NCBI RefSeq assembly: GCF_014636175.1
Contig: NZ_BMDW01000027.1
Location: 1 to 49,201 of the forward strand
Source: Sphingomonas psychrolutea
GTDB taxonomy: Bacteria > Pseudomonadota > Alphaproteobacteria > Sphingomonadales > Sphingomonadaceae
Length of the DNA stretch: 49,201 bases
Reading direction: 5' to 3'
Both the position numbers and the translations under genes were made by a program. The notes under the pieces were generated by a model, which saw only the letters and a list, made by a program, of their open reading frames with translations, did not search any database and was not told the origin of the DNA. Below are positions 9,301-16,124 of the stretch, piece after piece. How positions within the stretch are numbered: position 1 is the stretch's first letter; the number at the start of each line of letters is the position of its first letter.

Positions 9301-9785
9301 GGCAGCGGCTATTGGCGGCGTTCGAGGCGGTCGATGGGCATTTCCGGCGGCTGTTCACCACCTTGTTTAATGGCGGGCAAGCGCATCTTGAATTGATCGA
9401 TTCGGACGATCCGCTCGAAGCAGGTCTCGAAATCATGGCACAGCCGCCGGGCAAGAAGCTCCAGTCGCTGACCCTGTTATCGGGCGGCGAACAGGCGCTG
9501 ACTGCGGTCGCGCTCATTTTCGGGCTGTTCCTGACCAACCCCGCGCCGATTTGCGTGCTCGACGAAGTCGATGCGCCGCTCGACGATGCCAATATCGAAC
9601 GTTTTTGCGGGTTACTCGACGCGATGACGCGCGAAACGCAGACGCGCTATCTGATCGTCACGCACAATGCGGTGACGATGAGCCGGATGCACCGCCTGTT
9701 CGGCGTGACGATGGTCGAGCAGGGGGTCAGCCGCCTGGTGTCGGTCGATCTCGGCGGCGCGGAAACGCTCCTCGCCGCCGAATAA
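6384..9785 (+). CDS. smc: Chromosome segregation ATPase SMC
   Basis: SMC forms the condensin-like ring that organises and separates chromosomes. The 1133-residue product has an N-terminal Walker A (GPNGCGKSN, residues 31-39), about 300 residues of Ala/Arg/Glu-rich coiled coil, a hinge at about 500-620, a second coiled coil, and the C-terminal ABC signature LLSGGEQALTAVAL (about 1030) with Walker B ICVLDEVDAPLDD (about 1056). The start is GTG at 6384. The long coiled coils create many false antisense ORFs. It follows the DsbA pair by 33 bases and may share their transcript. No scpA/scpB lie nearby. Confidence 0.97.
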   Translation: MQIKRLRLSGFKSFVDAADLRIEPGLTGIVGPNGCGKSNLLEALRWTMGETSAKSMRGAGMDDVIFAGTGTRPARDFAEVSMLIEAAGQESEIVRRIERGAGSAYRIDGRDVRAKDVALLFADSATGAHSPALVSQGRIGAIISAKPAERRAMLEEAAGIAGLHVRRRDAEQKLRATEVNLTRLDELIADQDARANALRRQARQAERYRALSDQIRVAEARLIFARWRDAQAAADAAKADAALCETRVSAAAEAQRAAAAHALAGTEALAAARGHAQALREAASEAGHRLGGLRAEQATAARRVTEVAAARVRLAEDRAREGSLASDAAEAIARLAEETKALEARLAEAVARVPDLEARLSAAERAGRDAEVGLAQALGLQATEAADARVAEAALAAARVRAERSARDLARVTAEVAALGDAAPLLAGRAAAVAARARALREIEDARAALTRADADERGAIDQRDRAQAARATAHADLSALDSEAAALTKATRREGRERLLDQLRPDPGYERALAAALGDDLEAGLDPAGERFWAGADVAPGDPDAPDGTVALARHVAAPPALARRLAQIFVGDTDEGVALAVGQRLVTMAGVLRRWDGYVAKSGGAAAAERLERINRLRAIEALRPAAVAAVTAADGELVRIDTAIAAARAAALAARRSLEQAEAAARDAARSEDRATAAIERIEAQRADLAARHQRTVAEQDEATSEVARAAAAQAALPDGSATRTRVQALSGEADARRTAIATARAERVGLDRDVGAARERLAGMAAEAKGWRTRAGEAARRIAEMDTRDGDLAREAATLAGRPEALAAEIVGLEASHATARAAADAAAVAERAAETALRQAETVASAAGEALAQAREARAGAAARAENQELRRVEMNRLSGERFQCPSILLPERVGFDAVRVREPGEESANHDKLLVDRERIGPVNLVAETELAELEAASIGNAAEREELGLAVNRLRGAIGTLNREGRQRLLAAFEAVDGHFRRLFTTLFNGGQAHLELIDSDDPLEAGLEIMAQPPGKKLQSLTLLSGGEQALTAVALIFGLFLTNPAPICVLDEVDAPLDDANIERFCGLLDAMTRETQTRYLIVTHNAVTMSRMHRLFGVTMVEQGVSRLVSVDLGGAETLLAAE

Positions 9786-9789
9786 GATA

Positions 9790-10089
9790 TCAGCGGCAGC
9801 GCTTCTTCGCGGTGATCGTGCGATCGATCGCGCGGCCGCCAAGCGCGCCGCCGACGCCGCCTGCGACCGTACCGAGCAAGCCACCGCCAAGGGCATTACC
9901 GACCAGCGCACCACCGACGCCGCCCGCAACCAAACCGGTCGTTCCGCTCGAATGGCGGCACGAGCGATATTTGCGATTGTCATGGCTGTAATAGCGATGC
10001 TTTTTGGCTTCGGCCTTGTCCACCGGAAGCGACATCGAGACCGGAATTGCGAGCGAAACGGCGGCGAGCGTGAGGAAAATCTTGCGCAT
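9790..10089 (-). CDS. Glycine-zipper outer-membrane-type small protein
   Basis: The 99-residue protein has a signal peptide (about 1-27, ending near KAEA) and a Lys/His/Tyr/Arg-rich stretch with one CRH motif. Then comes a glycine-zipper segment (GLVAGGVGGALVGNALGGG and a second copy GLLGTVAGGVGGALGG). It ends with KKRCR, so two cysteines could pair. Glycine-zipper 2TM domains occur in outer-membrane lipoproteins such as SlyB and in surface proteins. This one has no lipobox. It converges on smc with four bases between stops. Function unknown. Confidence 0.75.
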   Translation of the reverse strand: MRKIFLTLAAVSLAIPVSMSLPVDKAEAKKHRYYSHDNRKYRSCRHSSGTTGLVAGGVGGALVGNALGGGLLGTVAGGVGGALGGRAIDRTITAKKRCR

Positions 10090-10187
10090 AATACGGTCCC
10101 TTATGATCCTTGTGGCTGCGTAACGTTCTCAGGCGGCAAAGAGTTGCATCGCCTCGAGCGATCAAAGGCTTGTGTCGCAACGGGTTA

Positions 10188-10202
10188 GAACATAAACGGA
10201 AC
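10188..10202 (+). promoter_or_regulatory. LexA box (alphaproteobacterial type) before the radical SAM gene
   Basis: GAACATAAACGGAAC is an exact GAAC-N7-GAAC direct repeat, the complement of the GTTC-N7-GTTC consensus recognised by alphaproteobacterial LexA, and its spacer is AT-rich as in known boxes. It ends two bases before the ATG at 10205, a position where bound LexA would block the transcription start or early elongation. Recognition is by consensus only. Confidence 0.78.
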
Positions 10203-10204
10203 GC

Positions 10205-11455
10205 ATGGCCCAACTCGATGTCCAGCAGAAACTCGCGATTCTTGCCGATGCGGCGAAATATGATGCGTCGTGCGCGTCATCCGGCTCGGTCAAACGCACG
10301 TCGCGCGACGGCAAGGGGATCGGATCGACCGATCAGGGGATGGGAATTTGTCACGCTTATGCGCCCGACGGGCGGTGCATCAGCTTGCTCAAAATCCTGC
10401 TCACCAACAGCTGCATCTTCGACTGCCATTATTGCATCAACCGCAAAAGCTCGAACGTGCGGCGCGCGCGCTTCACCGCCGATGAAGTGGTGCGGCTGAC
10501 GCTAAGCTTTTACCGGCGGAATTATATCGAGGGGCTGTTCCTGTCCTCGGGTATCATCGGCAGCTCCAATTACACGATGGAGCAAATGGTCGAGGTGGCG
10601 CGGTCGTTGCGCGAGGACCACCATTTTCGCGGGTACATCCACCTCAAGACGATCCCCGATGCCGATCCCGAACTGGTGCATCGCGCGGGGCTGTATGCCG
10701 ATCGGCTGTCGATCAACGTGGAATTGCCGACGGTCTCGGGACTTAAGCGACTGGCACCCGAAAAGTCGGCGGAGCGGATCGAAGACGCGATGGCGGGGAC
10801 AAAAGCGGCGATCCTCGATACGGCGGATGCCAAGAAGCGCTACAAATCCGCACCGCGCTTCGCCCCCGCCGGGCAATCGACACAAATGATCGTCGGGGCC
10901 GATGCCGCGACCGATGGCGAGATCGTGACCAAGGCCTCGGCGCTGTACGACCGGTTCGGGTTGCGGCGAGTCTATTATTCGGCGTTCAGCCCGATCCCCG
11001 ATGCGAGCACGGTGCTGCCGCTGCAACGCCCGCCGTTGATGCGCGAGCATCGGCTGTATCAATCGGACTGGCTGATGCGCTTCTATCATTACACGCCGGG
11101 CGATGTGGTCGCAGCGGCAGATGCGACGACGGGGATGCTGCCGCTCGACATCGATCCCAAGCTTGCGTGGGCGCTGAAGTTTCGCGGGAGCTTTCCGGTC
11201 GATGTCAACCGCGCCCCGCGCGAGGCGCTGCTGCGGGTGCCAGGACTTGGCGTGAAGGCGGTGGGCGCGATCCTGACCGCGCGGCGCTGGCGGCGGTTAC
11301 ATCTGGCGGATGTCGCGCGGCTGACGGTGTCGGTGGCGAAGGTGCGGCCGTTCCTGATCACCGAGGATTGGCGGCCGGTCGCGCTGTCCGACCGCGCCGA
11401 GTTGCGCCCGGTGGTCACACCCAAAGCGGCGCAATTGGAGTTGTTTGCGGCTTGA
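10205..11455 (+). CDS. Putative DNA modification/repair radical SAM protein
   Basis: The [4Fe-4S]-SAM motif C70-IFD-C74-HY-C77 lies in NSCIFDCHYCINRKS, followed by a radical SAM barrel, and a helix-hairpin-helix DNA-binding region (VNRAPREALLRVPGLGVKAVGAIL) lies near residues 335-360. This matches the radical SAM family always found beside UDG-like/DUF4130 genes (rSAM_link_UDG). Its reaction is not established. A neat LexA box precedes it, and the UdgX fusion follows 13 bases later with a strong GAGGAGG ribosome site, so the two form one SOS-type unit. The substrate is presumably damaged DNA or a base product, which is inference from context and the HhH. Confidence 0.88.
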   Translation: MAQLDVQQKLAILADAAKYDASCASSGSVKRTSRDGKGIGSTDQGMGICHAYAPDGRCISLLKILLTNSCIFDCHYCINRKSSNVRRARFTADEVVRLTLSFYRRNYIEGLFLSSGIIGSSNYTMEQMVEVARSLREDHHFRGYIHLKTIPDADPELVHRAGLYADRLSINVELPTVSGLKRLAPEKSAERIEDAMAGTKAAILDTADAKKRYKSAPRFAPAGQSTQMIVGADAATDGEIVTKASALYDRFGLRRVYYSAFSPIPDASTVLPLQRPPLMREHRLYQSDWLMRFYHYTPGDVVAAADATTGMLPLDIDPKLAWALKFRGSFPVDVNRAPREALLRVPGLGVKAVGAILTARRWRRLHLADVARLTVSVAKVRPFLITEDWRPVALSDRAELRPVVTPKAAQLELFAA

Positions 11456-11468
11456 GGAGGCAGGCGCG

Positions 11469-12860
11469 ATGCATGTCGTAACGCTCGACGACTCCGATGA
11501 TCTCGACGGCTGGCGCGTCGCCGCGCGCGCGCTAGCGATGGCCGGGGTAAATCCTGCTGACATCGTTTGGCAGGTGGGCGATCAGGCGACCGATCTGTTC
11601 GCGGGTGCGGCCGATCCGCTACCGACCAGCGGCACGCCGTTCGCGGTGCCGCGCGCGTTTCTCGATCTTGCGCGCTCGGTCGTGCTGCACCGCGACCCTG
11701 AGCGCTTCGCGCTGCTCTACACGTTGCTGGCGCGGCTGCGCGCGCAGCCCGGTGCCATCCAAGACCGGGCCGATCCGCTGGTGCGGCGGCTCGAGCATCT
11801 GGCGCAGGAAGTGCGACGCGATATCCACAAGATGCGCGCGTTTCTGCGCTTTCGCGAAGTGGCGGAGCCGGACGGCACGCCGCGCTTCGTCGCGTGGTTC
11901 GAGCCCGACCATCATATCCTGCGCTACAATGCGAAGTTCTTCATCGATCGCTTCGCCAGCATGCGCTGGTCGATCCTGACGCCCGATCGGTCGATTCACT
12001 GGGACGGCGCGACGCTCAGCGAAGGGCCGGGCGCGGTCAAAGGCGATGCCCCCGCTGGCGATCCGATTGAGGAGGTATGGAAGACCTATTACGCCTCGAT
12101 CTTCAATCCGGCGCGGGTGAAGATCGGCGCGATGCTCAAGGAAATGCCGCGCAAATATTGGAAGAACATGCCTGAAACCGCGTTGGTGCCGGGGCTGATC
12201 GCGGCGGCGCAAGCACGCGAGAGCGGGATGATCGATACGGCGCGGCATGAGGTGGGCGGCAATGTCGCGGCGGCGTGGGCGTTGCTGCGCGACGAGGCGG
12301 CGGGGTGCGCGCGTTGCCCACTCCACAAGCCGGCGACGCAGACAGTGTTCGGCGAGGGGCCGGTCGATGCCGCGCTGATGTTCGTCGGTGAGCAGCCCGG
12401 CGATCAGGAGGATCTGGCCGGGCGACCCTTCGTCGGCCCGGCAGGTCAAATGTTCGACCGCGCGCTGGCGGCGGCGGGGATCGATCGGGCGGGGGTGTAC
12501 CTCACCAACGCGGTGAAGCATTTCAAGTTCGAACAGCGCGGCCCCCGCCGCATCCACGCCAAGCCGGGGGTGGGCGAGATCGACGCGTGCCGCTGGTGGG
12601 TGGAGCAGGAACGCTTGCTGGTGCGGCCGAAGGTGACGGTGGCGCTCGGCGCGACCGCGGCGCGCAGTTTGCTCGGGCGGACGGTGACGATTGGCAAGGA
12701 GCGCGGGCGCGCGCTCCCGCTATCCGACGGGAGTGAGGCATGGATTACCGTGCATCCGAGCTATTTGCTGCGGATCGAGGACAAGGGCACGGTCGCCGAG
12801 GCGTTTGAGCACTTCGTCGCGGATTTGCGCGCGGCAAATCAGCGGATCGCCGCCCTCTGA
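11469..12860 (+). CDS. udgX: DUF4130 - UdgX uracil-DNA-binding fusion protein
   Basis: There are two parts. Residues about 1-240 match DUF4130, the partner domain of the adjacent radical SAM family. Residues about 275-463 are a uracil-DNA glycosylase superfamily domain with Fe-S cysteines (CARCPLH at 280), the GEQPGDQEDLAGRPFVGPAG motif (about 307-326) and the loop RRIHAKP (H363). GEQPGDxED plus the R-loop RRIH is diagnostic of UdgX, which forms a covalent bond with the abasic site through that histidine. ATG 11469 follows GAGGAGG; an upstream TTG (11445) would overlap the radical SAM gene and is rejected. DUF4130 and UdgX may occur as separate genes, so here they are fused. Confidence 0.92.
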   Translation: MHVVTLDDSDDLDGWRVAARALAMAGVNPADIVWQVGDQATDLFAGAADPLPTSGTPFAVPRAFLDLARSVVLHRDPERFALLYTLLARLRAQPGAIQDRADPLVRRLEHLAQEVRRDIHKMRAFLRFREVAEPDGTPRFVAWFEPDHHILRYNAKFFIDRFASMRWSILTPDRSIHWDGATLSEGPGAVKGDAPAGDPIEEVWKTYYASIFNPARVKIGAMLKEMPRKYWKNMPETALVPGLIAAAQARESGMIDTARHEVGGNVAAAWALLRDEAAGCARCPLHKPATQTVFGEGPVDAALMFVGEQPGDQEDLAGRPFVGPAGQMFDRALAAAGIDRAGVYLTNAVKHFKFEQRGPRRIHAKPGVGEIDACRWWVEQERLLVRPKVTVALGATAARSLLGRTVTIGKERGRALPLSDGSEAWITVHPSYLLRIEDKGTVAEAFEHFVADLRAANQRIAAL

Positions 12861-12866
12861 TAACAC

Positions 12867-12884
12867 TTGTAGCGATCGCTACAA
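12867..12884. promoter_or_regulatory. 18-bp perfect palindrome (putative operator 1)
   Basis: TTGTAGCGATCGCTACAA is a perfect palindrome in the gap before the DUF5367 gene. Its core GTAGC-N4-GCTAC recurs 31 bases downstream (centre to centre), about three helical turns. Such short symmetric sites are typical of TetR-family operators, and a TetR gene lies just beyond DUF5367. The binding protein is inferred, not shown. Confidence 0.6.
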
Positions 12885-12898
12885 CGCTGTAGGTCACC

Positions 12899-12914
12899 CG
12901 TAGCACTCGCTACG
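12899..12914. promoter_or_regulatory. Second GTAGC-N4-GCTAC palindrome (putative operator 2)
   Basis: CGTAGCACTCGCTACG repeats the arms of the palindrome at 12867 with a different centre. It ends inside the likely CGGAG ribosome site (12913-12917) of the DUF5367 gene, so occupation would block expression of that gene. Confidence 0.55.
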
Positions 12915-12924
12915 GAGATTGGAC

Positions 12925-13317
12925 ATGACGACCTTTACCGCTCGCCAAATCGCGATCCTGATCGTCTTTGGGGCCTTGCTCTGGTTCGGGGCGGCGCTGC
13001 TGATCCGCGCGCTCGAACCATTAGGTGCGCTGCGCGGATCGGGGGTGGCGCTCTTTTATGCGGCGCTGATTCCTGGCACCTACCCCTTCATCCTGCTTGC
13101 CCGCAAAATCGGACGATTGCAGCCCGGCCAGACGCTGATCGCCGTGGTCATCGCGACGACGACCGCTTCGTTCCTCGATGGCACGGCGCTGATGGTCTAT
13201 CCGGCGCTCTACGGCGCCGATCGCGGGGGTGCTGGAGCAGCGATCCTGTGGGGCGTCGGGGTCGGGCTGGCGCTCGCGCTCGTAATGGACCGGCCGAAGC
13301 GGGGGAACGGTAGGTAG
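12925..13317 (+). CDS. DUF5367 family four-helix membrane protein
   Basis: The 130-residue protein has four hydrophobic helices (about 8-28, 39-58, 68-92, 98-118), short loops and a basic tail (DRPKRGNGR), as in the DUF5367 family of unknown function. ATG 12925 is chosen because CGGAG lies eight bases upstream; the TTG at 12919 is less likely. Two identical-core palindromes lie directly upstream, so expression is probably controlled by a repressor, possibly the convergent TetR gene at 13457. There is no further clue to its substrate or role. Confidence 0.75.
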   Translation: MTTFTARQIAILIVFGALLWFGAALLIRALEPLGALRGSGVALFYAALIPGTYPFILLARKIGRLQPGQTLIAVVIATTTASFLDGTALMVYPALYGADRGGAGAAILWGVGVGLALALVMDRPKRGNGR

Positions 13318-13332
13318 ACTTGCGCACCACCA

Positions 13333-13425
13333 ACCGTTCGCCCTGAGCCTGTCCAAGGGCTGCTCACCACTCGCACGGCATACTTTTGTTGCACGCTGCC
13401 TTTAGACAGGCTCAGGGTGAACGGT
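13333..13425. repeat. Intergenic inverted repeat between DUF5367 and TetR genes
   Basis: ACCGTTCGCCCTGAGCCTGTC (13333-13353) is mirrored at 13405-13425 with one mismatch in 21. The GTTCGCCCTGAGCCTGTC arm is a separate palindrome family from the CACCCCGG and CTCTCCC types found elsewhere in the window. It lies between convergent genes and could act as a bidirectional terminator, but no T tract follows. Confidence 0.7.
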
Positions 13426-13456
13426 AGAGACTGTGCGACCTTGAGCGGCCAGTGCC

Positions 13457-13972
13457 CTACAACGCCGCCCGCGCCACATCCTCGAGCCCGATGCTTTTCA
13501 ACAGCACCATGCCCTCGACCGTCACGAGCAAGCGCGCGGCGTCGCGCGCGCGGTCCGCACTGTCGAGCTGCGCCGCGCCCCAGGCGAGGAAGCCGCGACC
13601 GATCCGCCCGCCAATCTCGCGGTACAGCGCATCGCCGTGTCCGGCCCGCGCCGCCATTTCCAGCCATAACCGCATAAACGGCCACAGCGCATCATCGAGC
13701 ACGATCGGCCCAAGCCGCGCACGCAAAGCGTCGAACGGCAGCGGCGTCGCCGCAGTGTTCGCGCCGAGCAGCAGCACCATCCGCGTGGCGACACGTTCGA
13801 GCGTGGCCGCCATGATCTCGGCCTTGTCCTTGAAATGGTAAAGCAACATCCGGTCGCTCAGGCCCGCCGCCGCGGCGAGCGGGCGCAAGCTCGATCCGGC
13901 AAGGCCGTGCGCGAGCACATGATCAGCGAGCTTGTCTAACAGCTCGGCGCGCCGGGTATCGGATGTAACCAC
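13457..13972 (-). CDS. TetR/AcrR-family transcriptional regulator
   Basis: The protein has a typical TetR N-terminal helix-turn-helix (LADHVLAHGLAGSSLRPLAAAAGLSDRMLLYHFKDK, the last part being the recognition helix) and a helical ligand domain. The frame is open to 14017, but that start is a TTG inside the tmRNA terminator; the GTG at 13972 (VVTSDTRRAEL) puts the HTH at the expected place. It converges with the DUF5367 gene, which has two operator-like palindromes, so regulation of that gene is a fair guess. No matching palindrome is seen before the TetR gene itself, so autoregulation is not supported. Confidence 0.85.
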   Translation of the reverse strand: MVTSDTRRAELLDKLADHVLAHGLAGSSLRPLAAAAGLSDRMLLYHFKDKAEIMAATLERVATRMVLLLGANTAATPLPFDALRARLGPIVLDDALWPFMRLWLEMAARAGHGDALYREIGGRIGRGFLAWGAAQLDSADRARDAARLLVTVEGMVLLKSIGLEDVARAAL

Positions 13973-14015
13973 TGCGCCCCCGGAATGGCCTGCTTCGCCT
14001 GACGCGGCTCGCGTC

Positions 14016-14051
14016 AAAAAGGTGGGGAGTTTCTGTTGCTCGGTACTCCCC
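14016..14051 (-). terminator. Rho-independent terminator of tmRNA
   Basis: On the minus strand GGGGAGT (14045-14051) and ACTCCCC (14024-14030) form a stem, followed by ACC and five Ts (14016-14020). It closes the ssrA transcript just upstream of the TetR gene. Confidence 0.8.
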
Positions 14052-14342
14052 GGACCGCCGGTGTCTGCTTCTGTTGCCCGGTGCAGCCCGAACCGCGTTC
14101 TTTTGGGGTAACCTAGGCCGTTAGGCCTTTAGTTACGCCGCAATCGCGAGTGCTTCGTTATCGTTAGCACTTGTGGTTTTGAGCCTTTTACAGGTTACTC
14201 AGCCCGGGAAAAAACGGCGCTTTTCAATACACGTCGATCCTGGTTCGACCCCGTCAGAGCCCCTCTCGGGAGAGGGGTTTTGGTGGAGTCGCCGGGTACT
14301 GCCCCCGGGTCCGCTGCATCTATTGTACGCCGCACTTTATCG
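14024..14342 (-). ncRNA. ssrA: Permuted two-piece tmRNA (alphaproteobacterial ssrA)
   Basis: tmRNA rescues stalled ribosomes. In alphaproteobacteria the gene is permuted: the 3' acceptor part comes first, then a loop that is cut out, then the messenger part. Here the acceptor piece ends CGACTCC-A-CCA (CCA encoded, 14281). A spacer with an AGAGGGG hairpin follows, and the coding piece starts at 14252 with GGGGTCG. The two ends pair into a 7-bp acceptor stem with a G-U at the third pair, the tRNA-Ala identity mark. UAUUG/CGCCG in the coding piece pairs with CGGCG/CAAUA in the acceptor piece. The tag ORF (14168 to 14133) reads GCT AAC GAT AAC ... TAA = ANDNEALAIAA. The outer ends are approximate. 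Confidence 0.93.
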
Positions 14343-14369
14343 CCATAGCCGGACGGATCCGGCGAAACT

Positions 14370-14397
14370 GATATAGGCGCGCGGCGCGAAATTGCAA
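14370..14397 (-). promoter_or_regulatory. Promoter of tmRNA
   Basis: On the minus strand TTGCAA (14392-14397) and TATATC (14370-14375) are separated by 16 bases, fitting a sigma-70 promoter. A GCCGGA/TCCGGC hairpin in the leader (about 14349-14364) lies between the start site and the acceptor piece and may guide 5' processing. Confidence 0.55.
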
Positions 14398-14444
14398 AGG
14401 CTGCCTTCCACTCGCCACAAATTGCGTGCATTGGGTATAGTATC

Positions 14445-14876
14445 ATGCTGACGCAACGTTCCCGCTACGCCCTTCGTGCAATGCTGTTTTTGGCCGAGGC
14501 CCCCGCGGGTGGCCCCCCGATCCCGATGAATCGGATCGCCGCCGAGGCCAACGTCCCGCGCAAGTTCCTCGAGCTGATCCTGGCCGATCTGCGCGAGGCG
14601 GGTTTCCTGCACAGTCACCGCGGCAAGATGGGCGGCTATTGCCTGTCGCGCCCGACGCATTTGATTTCGCTCGGCGAGATCATCCGCGTCATCGAAGGGC
14701 CGCTTGCGCTGGTCCCGTGCGTCAGCCGCACCGCGTATCGCAGTTGCAAGGATTGCAAGGACGAAGCGACGTGCGCGATCCGCCACGCAATGCTGCGCGT
14801 ACGCGACGAGACCGCGCGGATTCTCGACGGCACCAGCCTGGCCGATGCGGCGGCCGAGGAATTGGTCGCGGCTTAA
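14445..14876 (+). CDS. Rrf2-family transcriptional regulator (likely Fe-S or redox sensing)
   Basis: The winged helix at residues 1-70 (LTQRSRYALRAMLFLAE, MNRIAAEANVPRKFLELILADLREAG, HRGKMGGYCLSRP) is the Rrf2 hallmark. C92, C101, C104 and C110 (PC...SCKDCKDEATC) resemble the cluster-ligand loop of IscR/RirA/NsrR, so an Fe-S cluster is likely. The spacing is not that of E. coli IscR, so the exact subfamily is open. It is divergent from tmRNA. No clear Shine-Dalgarno is seen; ATG 14445 is the natural start. No isc/suf genes are in the window. Confidence 0.88.
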   Translation: MLTQRSRYALRAMLFLAEAPAGGPPIPMNRIAAEANVPRKFLELILADLREAGFLHSHRGKMGGYCLSRPTHLISLGEIIRVIEGPLALVPCVSRTAYRSCKDCKDEATCAIRHAMLRVRDETARILDGTSLADAAAEELVAA

Positions 14877-14998
14877 ATTCCCTCTCCCTCTGGGAGCGGC
14901 AGGGAGGAGCGAAGCGACGGAAGGGTGAGGGCGACGATGGTTCGCCAATCACCCTCATCCGGCCCTGCGGGCCACCTTCTCCCAGTAGGAGAAGGAAT
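14877..14998. repeat. CT/GA palindromic repeat after the Rrf2 gene
   Basis: CCCTCTCCCTCTGGGAGCGGCAGGG opens the element, a GAGCGAAGCGACGGAAGGGTGAG segment shared with 101-170 follows, and CACCCTCATCCGG ... CCTTCTCCCAGTAGGAGAAGG closes it with a second hairpin. It fills the gap between the convergent Rrf2 and mscL genes and could serve as a bidirectional terminator. Confidence 0.75.
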
Positions 14999-15426
14999 TA
15001 GCGCTTCTTCAATTCGTCCCTGATTTCGCGCAGCAGCGTCACATCCGCCGGTTCGACCGGCTCTGCGACCACTTCCGGCGCTGGCGGCATCATCCGGTTC
15101 ACCGCGCGCACGAGAAGGAAAATGATGAACGCGATGATCACAAAATTGACCGCCGCCGTCACGAACGCGCCATAGCCCAGCAACGGCATGCCAGCCTTTT
15201 TGAGCGCGGCATAATCGGACGATCCGGCGAGCGCGGCGGGCACCGTGCCCAGCACCACGAAATAGCTCGAAAAATCGAGTCCACCGAAAATTTTGCCGAT
15301 CACCGGCATGATGACATCATCTGTCAGTGAGGTGATGATCTTGCCGAACGCCGCGCCGATGATCACCGCGACCGCGAGATCGAGCACGTTGCCGCGCGCG
15401 ATGAAGGTCTTGAACTCCTTGAACAT
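14998..15426 (-). CDS. mscL: Large-conductance mechanosensitive channel
   Basis: MscL is the inner-membrane valve that opens under hypo-osmotic shock. FKTFIARGNVLDLAVAVIIGAAFGKI is the signature of TM1 and the gate, a periplasmic loop follows, TM2 is NFVIIAFIIFLLVRAVN, and the cytoplasmic helix ends in LLREIRDELKKR. Length 142 is usual. I use the ATG at 15426 (MFKEFKTF), preceded by GGGAGGGCAC; an upstream start at 15462 is rejected. It stands alone and is divergent from lemA. Confidence 0.97.
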   Translation of the reverse strand: MFKEFKTFIARGNVLDLAVAVIIGAAFGKIITSLTDDVIMPVIGKIFGGLDFSSYFVVLGTVPAALAGSSDYAALKKAGMPLLGYGAFVTAAVNFVIIAFIIFLLVRAVNRMMPPAPEVVAEPVEPADVTLLREIRDELKKR

Positions 15427-15507
15427 GACGTGTGCCCTCCCGATTTCGCTTCGTGTCGCCACCCTACGCAGGTATCAAGGCGGCACAAGTTCTGGAGGGA
15501 CACGTCA

Positions 15508-16098
15508 ATGAAGTATCGCACCCTGTTCGCACTCACCGCCAGCGTTACGCTGGCAGGCTGCGGCCTCAACAGCGTGCCGACGGCGGAAGAGAACGCCAAG
15601 GCGAAATGGGCCGATGTCGAGAATTACTATCAGCGCCGCGCCGATCTGATCCCCAATCTGGTCGCGACGGTGAAGGCGGCCGGCGCGCAGGAAAAGGCGA
15701 TCCTGGTCGAGGTGACGCAGGCCCGCGCATCGGCCAGTCAGGTCAAAATATCGGGCGCGGACCTCAACGATCCGGCCAAGGTGCAGGCCTATGAGCGGGC
15801 GCAGAACGGCGTGACACTGTCGCTGCAGCGCTTTCAGGAGGCTTACCCCGAGCTGAAATCGCAAGGCAATTACGCCACGCTGATGTCCCAGCTTGAGGGT
15901 AGCGAGAACCGCATTTCGACCGCGCGGCACGATTATAACGACGCGGTGCAATCGTATAACACGACGATCCGCACCTTTCCCGATGCGATCGGCGCCAAGG
16001 TGTTTTACGGTGCCAAGCCGCTGGTGCCGTTCAAGGCGACCACGCCGGGGGCGGAAGCCGCGCCATCCGTCGCGAACGCATTCGGCAACACCAACTGA
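15508..16098 (+). CDS. lemA: LemA family lipoprotein
   Basis: A lipobox (LAGC, Cys about residue 18) marks a membrane-anchored protein. The LemA fold follows: WADVENYYQRRADLIPNLVATVKAAG, a helical bundle, and ENRISTARHDYNDAVQSYNTTIRTFP near the end. LemA proteins are conserved but their role is poorly understood; they are very often encoded upstream of TPM-domain genes, as here. ATG 15508 has a GGAGGG site. It forms an operon with the two TPM genes and possibly the Nudix gene. Confidence 0.93.
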   Translation: MKYRTLFALTASVTLAGCGLNSVPTAEENAKAKWADVENYYQRRADLIPNLVATVKAAGAQEKAILVEVTQARASASQVKISGADLNDPAKVQAYERAQNGVTLSLQRFQEAYPELKSQGNYATLMSQLEGSENRISTARHDYNDAVQSYNTTIRTFPDAIGAKVFYGAKPLVPFKATTPGAEAAPSVANAFGNTN

Positions 16099-16124
16099 AC
16101 GATCCGGGCCGGAGGCCCATTTTT

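Noticed and set aside
12867..12884. GATC-centred palindrome as a methylation-type origin signal
   Set aside because: One GATC within a perfect operator-like site with a second copy nearby is better explained by a dimeric repressor; no DnaA boxes or AT-rich region accompany it.
14436..14441. TATAGT as -10 of the Rrf2 gene
   Set aside because: It is only three bases before the ATG, too close for a transcript with the whole codon 1.
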